Assembly: GCF_017377655.1 (NCBI RefSeq) | Contig: NZ_JAFREL010000056.1 | Location: 1 to 26,364, forward strand | DNA: 26,364 nucleotides | Source: Candidatus Enterococcus ferrettii | GTDB lineage: Bacteria > Bacillota > Bacilli > Lactobacillales > Enterococcaceae | Direction: 5' to 3' | In this document: positions 14,598 through 22,276 of the stretch, in pieces | Numbering within the stretch: position 1 is the stretch's first letter | Layout: every line of letters begins with the position of its first letter | Program-made: the position numbers and the translations under genes | Notes under the pieces: model-generated | Told to the model about the DNA's origin: nothing | The model's input: only the letters and a program-made list of their open reading frames with translations | The model's database searches: none

Positions 14598-15272
14598 ATG
14601 ACTATGCCAAGTTTACTAATAGGAAAGAGCATCATACTCCTTCTTCAATCATTTCTCAGCTCACGTAAGGAGAAGCGATTCGGCTACCTGCTTCCAATAG
14701 TCTTTTTACTGTTAGCTGTGCTACGGCAGCTGTCACGGCCTAGTTTTTTTAGCTATCTTTTTGTGTTTGATTTGCTCTTTCCAGCATTCTTGTGGCTTGA
14801 ATATATCGCTGTTTCAGTATTCGTAGGTAAAAGAGAGCCGAAGCGGGTTTCTAAAAAGCTCTTAGTTGCGATCGTTCTTTCTTTCGTGTTGCTTCTTTCT
14901 GGTATCTACTTATATGGAACGTTTTCGGTGGTCAAAGCTCACCAAATGATTATAAAGCAAGCGCAAAGTTATCCTGAAAAGGAAATCACTTCTCATGATG
15001 GAAAGTATCTGCTGAAAACTCGCGTAACAAAAGAGGAATCTGGTACCTATGCGACGTTTAGTATTTTTGATCCTGTATCTGGAGAAGAACTATATCAATG
15101 CCCCAAGCACTACCGGACGATGGATTTGAAAAAAATTGATTGGATGGATGATGCCTCATACACTATTAAGATTTCCTCGGGTGACATAGGTACTGAGCAT
15201 TATTACTTTGATGCAAATACGTGGGAGCCAGCAGAAAAGAAAGTAATAAATAATGAAAAGAAGGATCAGTAA
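14598..15272 (+). CDS. Three-TM protein with extracytoplasmic domain (DUF5412-like)
   Basis: The 224-residue protein has three membrane segments (about residues 29-43, 50-76 and 88-106), then about 115 residues of soluble domain rich in beta strands (HDGKYLLKTRV, TFSIFDPVSGEELYQC, IDWMDDASYTIKIS). The strand pattern recalls DUF5412-type or lipoprotein-like beta domains that begin S-x-DGKY; this is a weak resemblance. GGAG lies nine bases before the ATG, and an extended -10 promoter lies just upstream. It appears monocistronic and lies downstream of the WxL operon's terminator. The function is unknown. Confidence 0.65.
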   Translation: MTMPSLLIGKSIILLLQSFLSSRKEKRFGYLLPIVFLLLAVLRQLSRPSFFSYLFVFDLLFPAFLWLEYIAVSVFVGKREPKRVSKKLLVAIVLSFVLLLSGIYLYGTFSVVKAHQMIIKQAQSYPEKEITSHDGKYLLKTRVTKEESGTYATFSIFDPVSGEELYQCPKHYRTMDLKKIDWMDDASYTIKISSGDIGTEHYYFDANTWEPAEKKVINNEKKDQ

Positions 15273-15427
15273 GTTTTGTTTTAATGAATCATTATTTTCT
15301 GCGTTTCTGTTTTCTTGGCATAGAGTTAGAATTATTCGTGAATCGAACCGGCTGCACAGTTAAAAGAACAGAGGAATAGAATAGTAAAAATGCGAATCTC
15401 TTTCTCTAGCGGTATACATAAATGTAA

Positions 15428-15471
15428 AATAACTTAAGCTCAGCAAGGGGCTTAGGTTATTTTTTTTTTTA
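15428..15471 (+). terminator. Strong intrinsic terminator
   Basis: AATAACTTAAGC (15428-15439) pairs with GCTTAGGTTATT (15450-15461) with one G-T wobble, followed by a run of Ts to 15470. It lies about 155 bases past the three-TM gene. The bases between (15273-15427) hold no frame that I can support, so the RNA end may belong to a long 3' tail or a small RNA. The following 15472-15782 stretch shows no gene. Confidence 0.8.
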
Positions 15472-15782
15472 CAGCTGCCTCTTAAGGAGATCTTTACGAA
15501 TAGCTGTGACAATCATTTATAGATTGTAGAAAAGGTTAAAGATTCCCTTTTCAAGTGCATCTTCATGATTTTATCGCTAATGGATAATAAAATATTTCAA
15601 TAAAAAGTGAAAAACAGTGTATTTGATGATTCTGTACAACGAAGACAAAATTTCTCATCACGAGAATAGAGCTGTCTTCAGGGATTACATACACGTTGAA
15701 TAAAAAAAACAGATGAACTAAGCCAATCAACAAGTACATATCGTGTCACTTTACGGTTCATCCGCAACAAGGAGATTGATGA

Positions 15783-16297
15783 ATGGTCACGAATTTTAAA
15801 AGGAAACCAAACAACGAGGAACTGATTGCATTAATTCAGGAGGAGGCTGCTAAATTAGGGCGACCCTTCTTCGTAAAAGCATCATTAGTGGCAGGCAGAT
15901 TTGGCAACTGGGGCAATTTTCTATCGGCTGCAAAGCTCGAACCATCAGAGCCTAGATGGTATAACATTCCGGTAACGGATGAGGAACTGATTGAATTAGT
16001 GCAAAAGAAAGCGGCAGATATGGTCGATGGAATGAATTTATAGAAAGTGCCGGCCTAGAATCGAGAAGACACACAAAAGCTGATGCGAATATCAGCAACA
16101 GACAATTGATTGCCTTCGTGCGAAAACAAGCAAAAAAATTAGGGAGAAACCCAACAGTCAAAGAATTTGAATATAGTAAACAGGCGTCCATGGCTAATGG
16201 TGGTTGGAACAACTTTTTGTATAAAGCGGGTCTGAGGAATGAGAAACCTCAGGGAAATACCTCATTTGGAGAATGGTTGAAGCAAACGTTGAAGTGA
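15783..16297 (+). pseudogene. Broken protein of homing-endonuclease-associated (HNH) repeats
   Basis: Three units of about 45 residues are recognisable, each patterned E-x-L-I-x-x-(V/I)-x-x-x-A-x-x-LGR-P...G-x-WxxFLxxAGL, as in the HNH-associated repeat family (PF18780 type). Unit 1 is complete (to NWGNFLSAAKL). Unit 2 starts normally (EELIELVQKKAAD) and then, near 16018, jumps into another frame that reads YGRWNEFIESAGL, having lost about 19 residues including the LGR-P part. Unit 3 (from QLIAFVRKQAKKLGRNP to WNNFLYKAGL) is complete and ends at 16297. The intact first frame stops at 16043. AAGGAG lies eight bases before ATG 15783. The deletion of a non-multiple of three bases is a real decay event rather than a homopolymer error. 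No nuclease domain is present. Confidence 0.75.
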
Positions 16298-16397
16298 TAA
16301 GGTTGTCTATCTAAAACGGAATAGTATACGGTGGTTGGACTCCTTATACTTTTCTTTAGCCTTAAGCATAAATATGGTGAATTCCCATGGTATCCGC

Positions 16398-16403
16398 TAT
16401 GAT
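16398..16403 (+). promoter_or_regulatory. Candidate -10 of the riboswitch-controlled transcript
   Basis: TATGAT lies about 20 bases before the riboswitch P1 stem, at the place expected for a transcript starting near 16410. The -35 position (TGGTGA, 16375-16380) is a poor match. Confidence 0.35.
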
Positions 16404-16424
16404 AAACATACAGTAAGATTATTC

Positions 16425-16518
16425 CTTAGGGGAGTAACCAACAACAAATGTTGTAATAATGCCAACAGTAAGTTAGTCGCAAGGCTTTCTGGTATTATTT
16501 TAAATGGTGAGACCTAAG
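16425..16518 (+). ncRNA. yybP-ykoY manganese riboswitch aptamer
   Basis: CTTAGG (16425-16430) and CCTAAG (16513-16518) form P1. Directly after the 5' strand comes the GGGGAGTA signature (16429-16436), and before the 3' strand the conserved TGAGACC. In between, ACAAC/GTTGT forms one arm, and AATAATGCCA pairs with TGGTATTATT as a second, longer arm. This is the layout of the yybP-ykoY class, which senses Mn2+ and is known upstream of P-type ATPases in lactic acid bacteria such as yoaB of Lactococcus lactis. The P1 3' strand is also the left arm of the terminator that follows, so the two folds exclude each other: Mn2+ binding should stabilise P1 and let transcription run into the ATPase gene. 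Confidence 0.85.
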
Positions 16519-16551
16519 ACAAGTTCGCTTGTCTTAGGTCTCATTTTTTTA
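16509..16551 (+). terminator. Riboswitch expression-platform terminator
   Basis: GAGACCTAAGACAAG (16509-16523) pairs perfectly over 15 bp with 16528-16542 around a TTCG tetraloop, followed by A and eight Ts. Only about 40 bases separate the T-run from the ATPase start codon, leaving no room for a separate promoter, so this is a regulated leader terminator. Confidence 0.9.
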
Positions 16552-16590
16552 TAGGAAAAATTACTGAAAAAACTAAAGGGAGCATCGTGA

Positions 16591-19272
16591 TTGGCACAAG
16601 AAATCTATCAAAAAAAATTAAGTGATGTATTAACAGAAAATCAAACCTCGGAACAGGGCTTAACCACCTCAGAAGCGCAGCAGCGTTTAACAGAAAACGG
16701 TCCAAACCAGCTGAAAGAAGCCCCACGGAAATCCAGCTTTAAGCTGTTTTTGGAAACCTTCAAGGATGCGATGGTAGTTGTGCTGCTGATTGTTGCCACG
16801 GTGCAGCTGGTGATGGGGGCTTATGTTGAATCGATCGTCATTTTCGCGGTCTTGCTGCTGAATTCGGTAGTCAGTGTCATTCAAACGAAAAAGGCGGAAG
16901 GTTCGCTGGCTGCCTTGAAGAATCTATCCGCACCGGATGCCAATGTAATTCGTGATGGTGCGGAGCAATCAATTTTAGCTAAGGACTTGGTAGTAGGCGA
17001 TATTGTTCTTTTGGAAGCCGGAGATTACGTACCAGCGGATGGTCGTTTGCTGGAAGAAGGCTCCTTGAAGGTTGATGAGGGGATGCTGACGGGGGAATCT
17101 ACACCGGCAGAAAAAGAAGTTCAGCTGATTGATGCAACGGTTCCGATTGGTGATCGGTTGAATATGGTTTACAGCGGAACAATTGTGACTTATGGTCGTG
17201 GAAAATTTGTTGTAACAGCGACGGGGAACAATACAGCCATTGGTGAGGTTGCTGGTTTGCTGGAAACAACGGTTGAACAGAAGACTCCGTTGCAGCGGGG
17301 CTTGGATCGCTTTAGTAAGAAATTGAGTTTGGCGATTCTAGGCTTGTCGCTAATCATCTTAGGAGTACAGGTAGCTCGAATCTTTATGGGAGATGGTACT
17401 GGTGATTTAACCGCCGATCTAGTCAATGCCTTTATGTTTGCGATTGCTGTTGCAGTTGCTGCAATTCCAGAGGCTTTACAGTCGATTGTGACGATTGTTT
17501 TATCTTTGGGAACGAAGAAAATGGCCCGCGAGCATGCGATTATCCGTAAGCTGCCAGCCGTTGAAACGTTAGGCTCAACGAGTGTCATCTGTACGGATAA
17601 AACCGGTACGCTGACACAAAATCGGATGACTGTGGTGGATTACTTTTTACCGAATGGTCAAAGTGGCAAATTTTCGCAAACACCAGACAGCTGGACGAAG
17701 GACGAACGACGTTTAGTTGAGATTAGTGTCTTAGCCAATGATGCGGCAATTGCAGAAGATGGCGCGAAGCTTGGTGATCCAACCGAGGTTGCGTTGATTG
17801 ATTTTAGTAATAAACAAGAGCAACCTTACAAGGAACTTCGTCAAAAATACCCACGATTGAACGAGCTTCCCTTTGACTCTGATCGGAAATTAATGTCCAC
17901 TCAGCATGAAATTGATGGGGAGAAACTGCTGTTAACCAAGGGCGGACCAGATATTGTCATTAACCGCAGCAGTCATGTTTTGCTTGATGGCGAAGTGGTT
18001 CCTATGACAGAGGAGCACAAGAAGCTGATTCAGCAGCAGAACGAAGCTTTCTCAGAACGAGCTTTACGGGTTTTGGCCTTTGCGTACAAGTCATTAGCGG
18101 ATCATGATTTAGATTTTGAAGACGAACAAGAGTTGGTTTTTGTGGGGCTGTTAGCGATGATTGATCCTCCCCGTGAGGAAGTTTTCCAAGCCGTCAGTGA
18201 TGCTAGAAACGCCGGCATGAAAACCGTGATGATCACTGGTGACCACAAAACGACCGCCGTGGCGATTGCTAAAGAGATCGGAATTTTTGCTGAGGGGGAT
18301 CAGGCGTTAACGGGAACCGAGCTGGATCAATTAAGTGAGTTAGAATTAAAGGAACGCTTGGAAAAAATTACTGTTTACGCTCGAGTTTCACCAGAGAATA
18401 AAATCCGAATCATCCGTGCTTGGCAAAACAAAGGCAAGATCTCTGCCATGACTGGTGATGGTGTGAATGATGCACCAGCCTTGAAGCAAGCAGATATCGG
18501 GATTGCCATGGGTACCGGAACTGACGTAGCGAAGGATGCTGCGGCGATGGTGTTAACCGATGACAACTTTGCCTCAATTATTAGTGCTGTAAAGGTTGGG
18601 CGTAACGTTTATGACAACATCAAGAAGGCGATTGCCTACTTGTTTGCCGGTAACTTAGGGGCGATTATCGCGATTGTCTTTGCCTTAGTTATGGGTTGGA
18701 ACAATCCTTTTACTGCTTTACAGTTGTTGTTCATTAACCTAGTGAATGACTCACTGCCAGCAATTGCTTTAGGAACAGAGAAGCCAGAACCGACGATCAT
18801 GCAGCGGGCACCTCGTGATCCTGATCAAGGAATTTTCACTGGCAAGACTTTAAGCTCAGTAACTTATCGCGGCATTCTGATTGCAGCTGCTGTGATTTTT
18901 GCCCAATGGTTAGGCATGCAGGAATCAGTAGAAATCGGTATTGCTATGGCCTTCTCTACCTTGATTTGGAGCCGGACCTTGCAGACCTTGCCAGCTCGTT
19001 CAAACACCCAGACTTCTTGGCAAGCTGGATTCTTAGAAAATAAACTGGTTTGGTTAGCGATTGTCGTATGTGGGGCTTTGTATAGTGTCACGCTGATTCC
19101 GGGCGTACGCGAAATCTTTGCCATTCCTGAAAACTTTACTTTAAGTCATGTTGGTTTGAGTATGTTGTTAGCTCTAGCAGCGGTACTTTTAATGGAGATT
19201 ACTAAGCTGATCCTGTTGAAGGTTCAAGGAGATCCCGCTAATGTTGGAAAGACTGCCGATGTTAAAGGTTAG
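16591..19272 (+). CDS. P-type cation-exporting ATPase (Ca2+/Mn2+, LMCA1-like)
   Basis: This is an 893-residue type IIA P-ATPase that drives cation export from the cytoplasm. Visible landmarks are the TGES actuator loop (167-170), M4 PEAL (E294), the phosphorylation site DKTGT (D336), the TGDGVND hinge (621-627), the M6 NLVND motif (N716, D720) and R795 in M8 (WSRTL). As I recall, Listeria LMCA1, a Ca2+/H+ exchanger, uses E292, N716, D720 and R795, a close match. TTG is the start, with AAAGGGAG eight bases upstream. The gene is the only one behind the manganese riboswitch, so Mn2+ detoxification is likely its physiological role, possibly with Ca2+ as a second substrate. A strong terminator follows. 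Confidence 0.93.
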   Translation: MAQEIYQKKLSDVLTENQTSEQGLTTSEAQQRLTENGPNQLKEAPRKSSFKLFLETFKDAMVVVLLIVATVQLVMGAYVESIVIFAVLLLNSVVSVIQTKKAEGSLAALKNLSAPDANVIRDGAEQSILAKDLVVGDIVLLEAGDYVPADGRLLEEGSLKVDEGMLTGESTPAEKEVQLIDATVPIGDRLNMVYSGTIVTYGRGKFVVTATGNNTAIGEVAGLLETTVEQKTPLQRGLDRFSKKLSLAILGLSLIILGVQVARIFMGDGTGDLTADLVNAFMFAIAVAVAAIPEALQSIVTIVLSLGTKKMAREHAIIRKLPAVETLGSTSVICTDKTGTLTQNRMTVVDYFLPNGQSGKFSQTPDSWTKDERRLVEISVLANDAAIAEDGAKLGDPTEVALIDFSNKQEQPYKELRQKYPRLNELPFDSDRKLMSTQHEIDGEKLLLTKGGPDIVINRSSHVLLDGEVVPMTEEHKKLIQQQNEAFSERALRVLAFAYKSLADHDLDFEDEQELVFVGLLAMIDPPREEVFQAVSDARNAGMKTVMITGDHKTTAVAIAKEIGIFAEGDQALTGTELDQLSELELKERLEKITVYARVSPENKIRIIRAWQNKGKISAMTGDGVNDAPALKQADIGIAMGTGTDVAKDAAAMVLTDDNFASIISAVKVGRNVYDNIKKAIAYLFAGNLGAIIAIVFALVMGWNNPFTALQLLFINLVNDSLPAIALGTEKPEPTIMQRAPRDPDQGIFTGKTLSSVTYRGILIAAAVIFAQWLGMQESVEIGIAMAFSTLIWSRTLQTLPARSNTQTSWQAGFLENKLVWLAIVVCGALYSVTLIPGVREIFAIPENFTLSHVGLSMLLALAAVLLMEITKLILLKVQGDPANVGKTADVKG

Positions 19273-19284
19273 TCAAATACTTAA

Positions 19285-19312
19285 AAAAAACACCCACCGT
19301 GGGTGTTTTTTT
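19285..19312 (+). terminator. Terminator of the P-type ATPase gene
   Basis: CACCCA (19291-19296) pairs with TGGGTG (19300-19305), extended by an A-run before and seven Ts after (19306-19312). It lies 12 bases after the stop codon. Confidence 0.9.
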
Positions 19313-19637
19313 GTTGCAGTAAATTTACGGAACCGTCATTTTAACTCGTGGTTCGTGCAGGTTTACCGTTTCTCTCACATAATATAAAAAATTCTAGACT
19401 CGACATGATTGATGAAGAAATAAAAGAGTCTGTAGTAAAGATGAATAGTATAGGTACATTCTAATTAATTGGACTGTTTCATCAGTTGTTAGTGTAAAAT
19501 TTATGTTCCTATTAATTTAATTCAATCAAATATGTCGCTAATGATATATAATGGGTGGCTGAAACGATAGTTTATTACATAAAGGAATTCTGCTAGGAAT
19601 GTCAATCCAATGGGTGAGGTAGGTGAGAAAATAAAAA

Positions 19638-19687
19638 ATAATTACTTAGTCTTAAGTAGACTATGAGATATTTCATTAAGTAATTAT
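19638..19687. repeat. Nested inverted repeats in the gap before recombinase 2
   Basis: ATAATTACTTA (19638-19648) and TAAGTAATTAT (19677-19687) are perfect 11-bp arms. Between them sits a second perfect repeat, TAGTCT/AGACTA (19647-19652 and 19658-19663), and a small TGA/TCA hairpin. The result is a cruciform-like element. The surrounding 19313-19784 stretch contains no gene that I can support; TATAAT at 19547-19552 has no matching -35. Confidence 0.5.
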
Positions 19688-19784
19688 GTTTATTTTAATT
19701 TATAGGTTATTAACTAGTCTAATTATAGATTAGGAGTCAAAAATACGCAATATGTTTTATAAAAATAATCAAAATTATTTCTTT

Positions 19785-19863
19785 GGGATTTTTTACGGTA
19801 GTTGACGGAGAGAAAATCCCTTGAAAAAGACGGAGTGTCTATTTGCCGTCAAAACCACCGTCG
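19785..19863 (+). promoter_or_regulatory. Clustered CCGTC/GACGG sites before recombinase 2
   Basis: GGGATTTT (19785-19792) and AAAATCCC (19813-19820) form an inverted repeat enclosing ACGG (19795) and TTGACGG (19802-19808). GACGGAG occurs at 19804-19810 and again at 19829-19835. CCGTCAA (19846-19852) is the exact inverse of TTGACGG, and CCGTCG follows at 19858-19863. Five CCGT/ACGG cores within 70 bases just upstream of the gene suggest binding sites for its own product or a repressor. Confidence 0.5.
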
Positions 19864-19888
19864 CTAACAATAGAAAGGAAGTGAGGAT

Positions 19889-20995
19889 ATGCGCAGAGGT
19901 GAAAATATCTATCACCGGAAGGACAAACGCTGGGAAGGCCGCTATCCCAAGGGCAAAAAAGCTAATGGTAAAACTAAATATGGATCGGTATACGGCAAGA
20001 CATTAAAGGAAGTTCGTGAAAAATTGTATCCCTTAAAACTGCATTATCAAGTGATTCAAAATAATCAAGGACAAGCAGCGATTAGTTTTAATGAGTGGGG
20101 GTATCTGTGGCTTCAGGAAGTTCAATCCAATGTGAAGCAGTCCACCTACGCCAATTACGAGCACAAGCTAGAACATTATGTACTGAATATTCTTGGTGAA
20201 TACAGTTTAAACGAACTAGACGAAGAAGCAGCTGAAATCTTATTGAAAGACTTAGAAAAGCGCAAGTTGAAGCCTTCGACGATTCATGCTGTCTTTCGTA
20301 TTACTAAACAATGTATCAACCTAGCCATTCGAAAAAAAATGGTTAAGGAAAATCCATTTGCTTTAGTACAATTGCCTAAATTGGTGAAGAACAGAAATCA
20401 AGCTCTGACTAAACAAGAACAAAAACGCTTGGAAACTACAGCGTTAGCAGCTAAAAAGGGCCAAGGACTGGCAATATTGCTGGCTTTACATGCCGGTATG
20501 AGAATTGGGGAGATCTCAGCGTTGACTTGGGAGGATTTGGATTTTGAGAACAATTTGATTCATGTCCATTCAACAGTGCAGCGGATTATTGGTGTATTCG
20601 ACGGAAAGAAAACGGGGCTCATTTATACCAGCTCAAAAACAGCTTCATCCACTCGGCTAATTCCTATGAGTCGAATGTTGAAGAAATTGTTGTTGCAGCA
20701 GAAACAGCGAGCAAAGGGAAAATTTGTCCTGACTAACAAAGAACAACCAGTTGAACCGCGACTATTAACGTATCACTTTCATCGGATTCGTGAGAAAGCT
20801 AAATTAGCTACCATTCATTTCCATCAGTTGAGACATACTTTTGCGACTCGTTGCCTAGAGAGTCGGGGAGATATTATGAGTGTCAGTGCGTTAATGGGAC
20901 ATAGCTCCACTCAAATGACCTTAGATACATATGCTGGTGCTTTAATGGAACAACGCTTTCTGGTAGTTAATCAAATGGAAGAGGCAATCGGATAA
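19889..20995 (+). CDS. Solitary tyrosine recombinase / integrase 2
   Basis: This 368-residue paralogue of recombinase 1 has the same domain order: arm-binding domain at residues 2-50 (RRGENIYHRKDKRWEGRY), core-binding domain at about 65-160, catalytic domain at 175-360. The catalytic residues are R205, K250, H312, R315, H338 and Y348, all present. Identity to recombinase 1 is high in the first 50 residues and around the HFHQLRHTFATRCLE box, and clearly lower in the core-binding domain. The two enzymes may therefore bind the same arm sites but different cores. AAAGGAAGTGAGG precedes the ATG. No phage or conjugation genes are nearby. It lies directly ahead of the coiled-coil/signal-peptidase operon, as recombinase 1 lies ahead of the WxL operon. 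Confidence 0.9.
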   Translation: MRRGENIYHRKDKRWEGRYPKGKKANGKTKYGSVYGKTLKEVREKLYPLKLHYQVIQNNQGQAAISFNEWGYLWLQEVQSNVKQSTYANYEHKLEHYVLNILGEYSLNELDEEAAEILLKDLEKRKLKPSTIHAVFRITKQCINLAIRKKMVKENPFALVQLPKLVKNRNQALTKQEQKRLETTALAAKKGQGLAILLALHAGMRIGEISALTWEDLDFENNLIHVHSTVQRIIGVFDGKKTGLIYTSSKTASSTRLIPMSRMLKKLLLQQKQRAKGKFVLTNKEQPVEPRLLTYHFHRIREKAKLATIHFHQLRHTFATRCLESRGDIMSVSALMGHSSTQMTLDTYAGALMEQRFLVVNQMEEAIG

Positions 20996-21184
20996 AACGT
21001 TTTCAAAAAAGAGTCAATTCTTTTTTGGAGAGGCTTTTTTTATTTTTTTCTTAGTAAGCGCTTACCAAGTTATGTGGACGATAAAGTGCGCATTTTTAAC
21101 CTTTCCATAGGTAATTTTCTTTCGAGTGCAAGGAAATATTTTTTTTAGAGAAGTAAATTTACTATTGCTCTTTTTTAAACCGTC
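20996..21184 (+). promoter_or_regulatory. Regulatory region after recombinase 2, paralogous to 8080-8290
   Basis: After AAAACGTTTTCAAAAAA at the stop codon comes a weak A/T hairpin (21005-21026) and T-runs that may end the recombinase message. The palindrome GTAAGCGCTTAC (21054-21065, wider form AGTAAGCGCTTACC) is LacI/CcpA-like. An AACC-TTTCC-TAGG-AATTTTCTTTC-like segment and a first CCGTCA (21180-21185) follow. Element order and distances match the region after recombinase 1: the palindrome starts 58 versus 63 bases after the stop, and the repeats about 127 versus 128 bases after the palindrome start. Confidence 0.55.
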
Positions 21185-21213
21185 AGCTGCCGTCAACGTG
21201 CAGCTCTTTTTTT
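21185..21213 (+). terminator. Terminator containing a CCGTCA repeat
   Basis: AGCTGC (21185-21190) pairs with GCAGCT (21200-21205), followed by C and seven Ts (21207-21213). The second CCGTCA (21190-21195) forms part of the loop, so a protein bound to this repeat would lie at the terminator. It is about 150 bases before the next gene; I found no convincing promoter between (21214-21364). Confidence 0.65.
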
Positions 21214-21364
21214 GATGTTTTAATAGGCCTCCAGAGTTTTTCTTCGTCTACTTAAGACTATGAAAAATGAGCAGCTTTTTGTGCTTGCTAAAAGTATAGA
21301 TGAAACAAAACAAATTATCAAAAAACAGTATTTTAAGAGTCAGTGGATAGAGGAGGAGACGGGT

Positions 21365-22258
21365 ATGTTTGGTTTCGGCAAACAGAAGAAGGATACCTAT
21401 CAGGAAACGAATCAAGAGGATTATTTCTACGATGAGTATGACGAGGGATATGAGGACGACTATGGGTATGAATCGTATCCCGAAGAAGAATATGAACGTC
21501 CAGCAGAAAATTATCGCGAGTATGACCGTGGGGAATGCCGCTCACGCAGACGGACAGAACCTTCTGCGGATGAGCGTTATGATGGCCGCTATGGTGGAGG
21601 TGCTGAACCAGTTCTCGAGGAGGAAGAGCAACCCCTACGCCAAGAGTCACCATTGCAACAAGAGGTTGAACGACTGGAAGAGACTGTTGCTCAGTTGAAG
21701 CATCAGCTGGAAGTCAAGCAATCTGAAATGAGCGCAATGGCAACGACTTTGTCAGAGAAGGATCAAGTCCTTCAGCAGCAACAAGAAAAAGAAGTCCAGT
21801 CACAAAAGGAAAAACAAGAAGCATTGGAAAAACTGGCGTCTGAAAAGAACAGTGAAATTCAAGAGTTATCGAGGCAAGTAGAACAGCTGAAAGCTGACTT
21901 GAAAGACAGTCAAGCTAATCAAACAGAAGCGTTGATTCAAGCACGACGACAGGTCGAAGAATTGAAACAAACGCAAAAAGAAAATGAAGAGATGAAGGCT
22001 GAGCTGGCCACGATCCTGATTGAAACCAAAAAGCAAGAACGAGCAATTTTGGAACGAGCAGAATATGAAGCCAAAGGAATCCGTGGTCAAGCGGAACAGG
22101 AAGCGCACCAGGTCATCCACGATGCCTCGCTGGAATTACGAGTCATGAAACAAGAAATCAAAAATTACCGCAAACGTCTGCGCTCGGTACAAGAAGAAAC
22201 CACCCAATTTTTCGTCCGCTTGTTAGCCAACAGCGATGCATTATTGGAAGACGAATAG
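21365..22258 (+). CDS. Acidic Tyr-rich coiled-coil protein (DivIVA-like C-terminus)
   Basis: This is a 297-residue cytoplasmic protein without signal peptide or TM segment. Residues about 10-60 are low-complexity and very rich in Tyr, Glu and Asp; residues about 60-95 contain a short Arg cluster and then a Gly/Glu stretch. From about 95 to 225 there is a long heptad-type coiled coil rich in Gln, Glu and Lys. The last 70 residues (ERAEYEAKGIRGQAEQEAHQVIHDA...) recall the C-terminal part of DivIVA/GpsB-like proteins; the N-terminal membrane-binding DivIVA motif is absent. ATG 21365 has GGAGGAG six bases upstream; the open frame back to 21260 lacks a ribosome site. It is the first gene of the operon. 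A scaffolding role for the membrane proteins encoded downstream is inference. Confidence 0.8.
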   Translation: MFGFGKQKKDTYQETNQEDYFYDEYDEGYEDDYGYESYPEEEYERPAENYREYDRGECRSRRRTEPSADERYDGRYGGGAEPVLEEEEQPLRQESPLQQEVERLEETVAQLKHQLEVKQSEMSAMATTLSEKDQVLQQQQEKEVQSQKEKQEALEKLASEKNSEIQELSRQVEQLKADLKDSQANQTEALIQARRQVEELKQTQKENEEMKAELATILIETKKQERAILERAEYEAKGIRGQAEQEAHQVIHDASLELRVMKQEIKNYRKRLRSVQEETTQFFVRLLANSDALLEDE

Positions 22259-22276
22259 AAGAAGGGAGGTTTTTCG

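Noticed and set aside
16335..16517. 60-codon frame before the P-type ATPase
   Set aside because: It runs through the riboswitch aptamer and into the terminator stem, so the RNA fold explains the sequence better.
6973..20995. The segment between the two recombinases as an integrated prophage or conjugative element
   Set aside because: No capsid, tail, lysis, replication, relaxase or conjugation genes, and the contents are ordinary surface and metal-transport genes; excision between related sites is kept only as a hypothesis.
21260..21364. N-terminal extension of the coiled-coil protein from ATG 21260
   Set aside because: No ribosome site, while ATG 21365 has GGAGGAG at good spacing.
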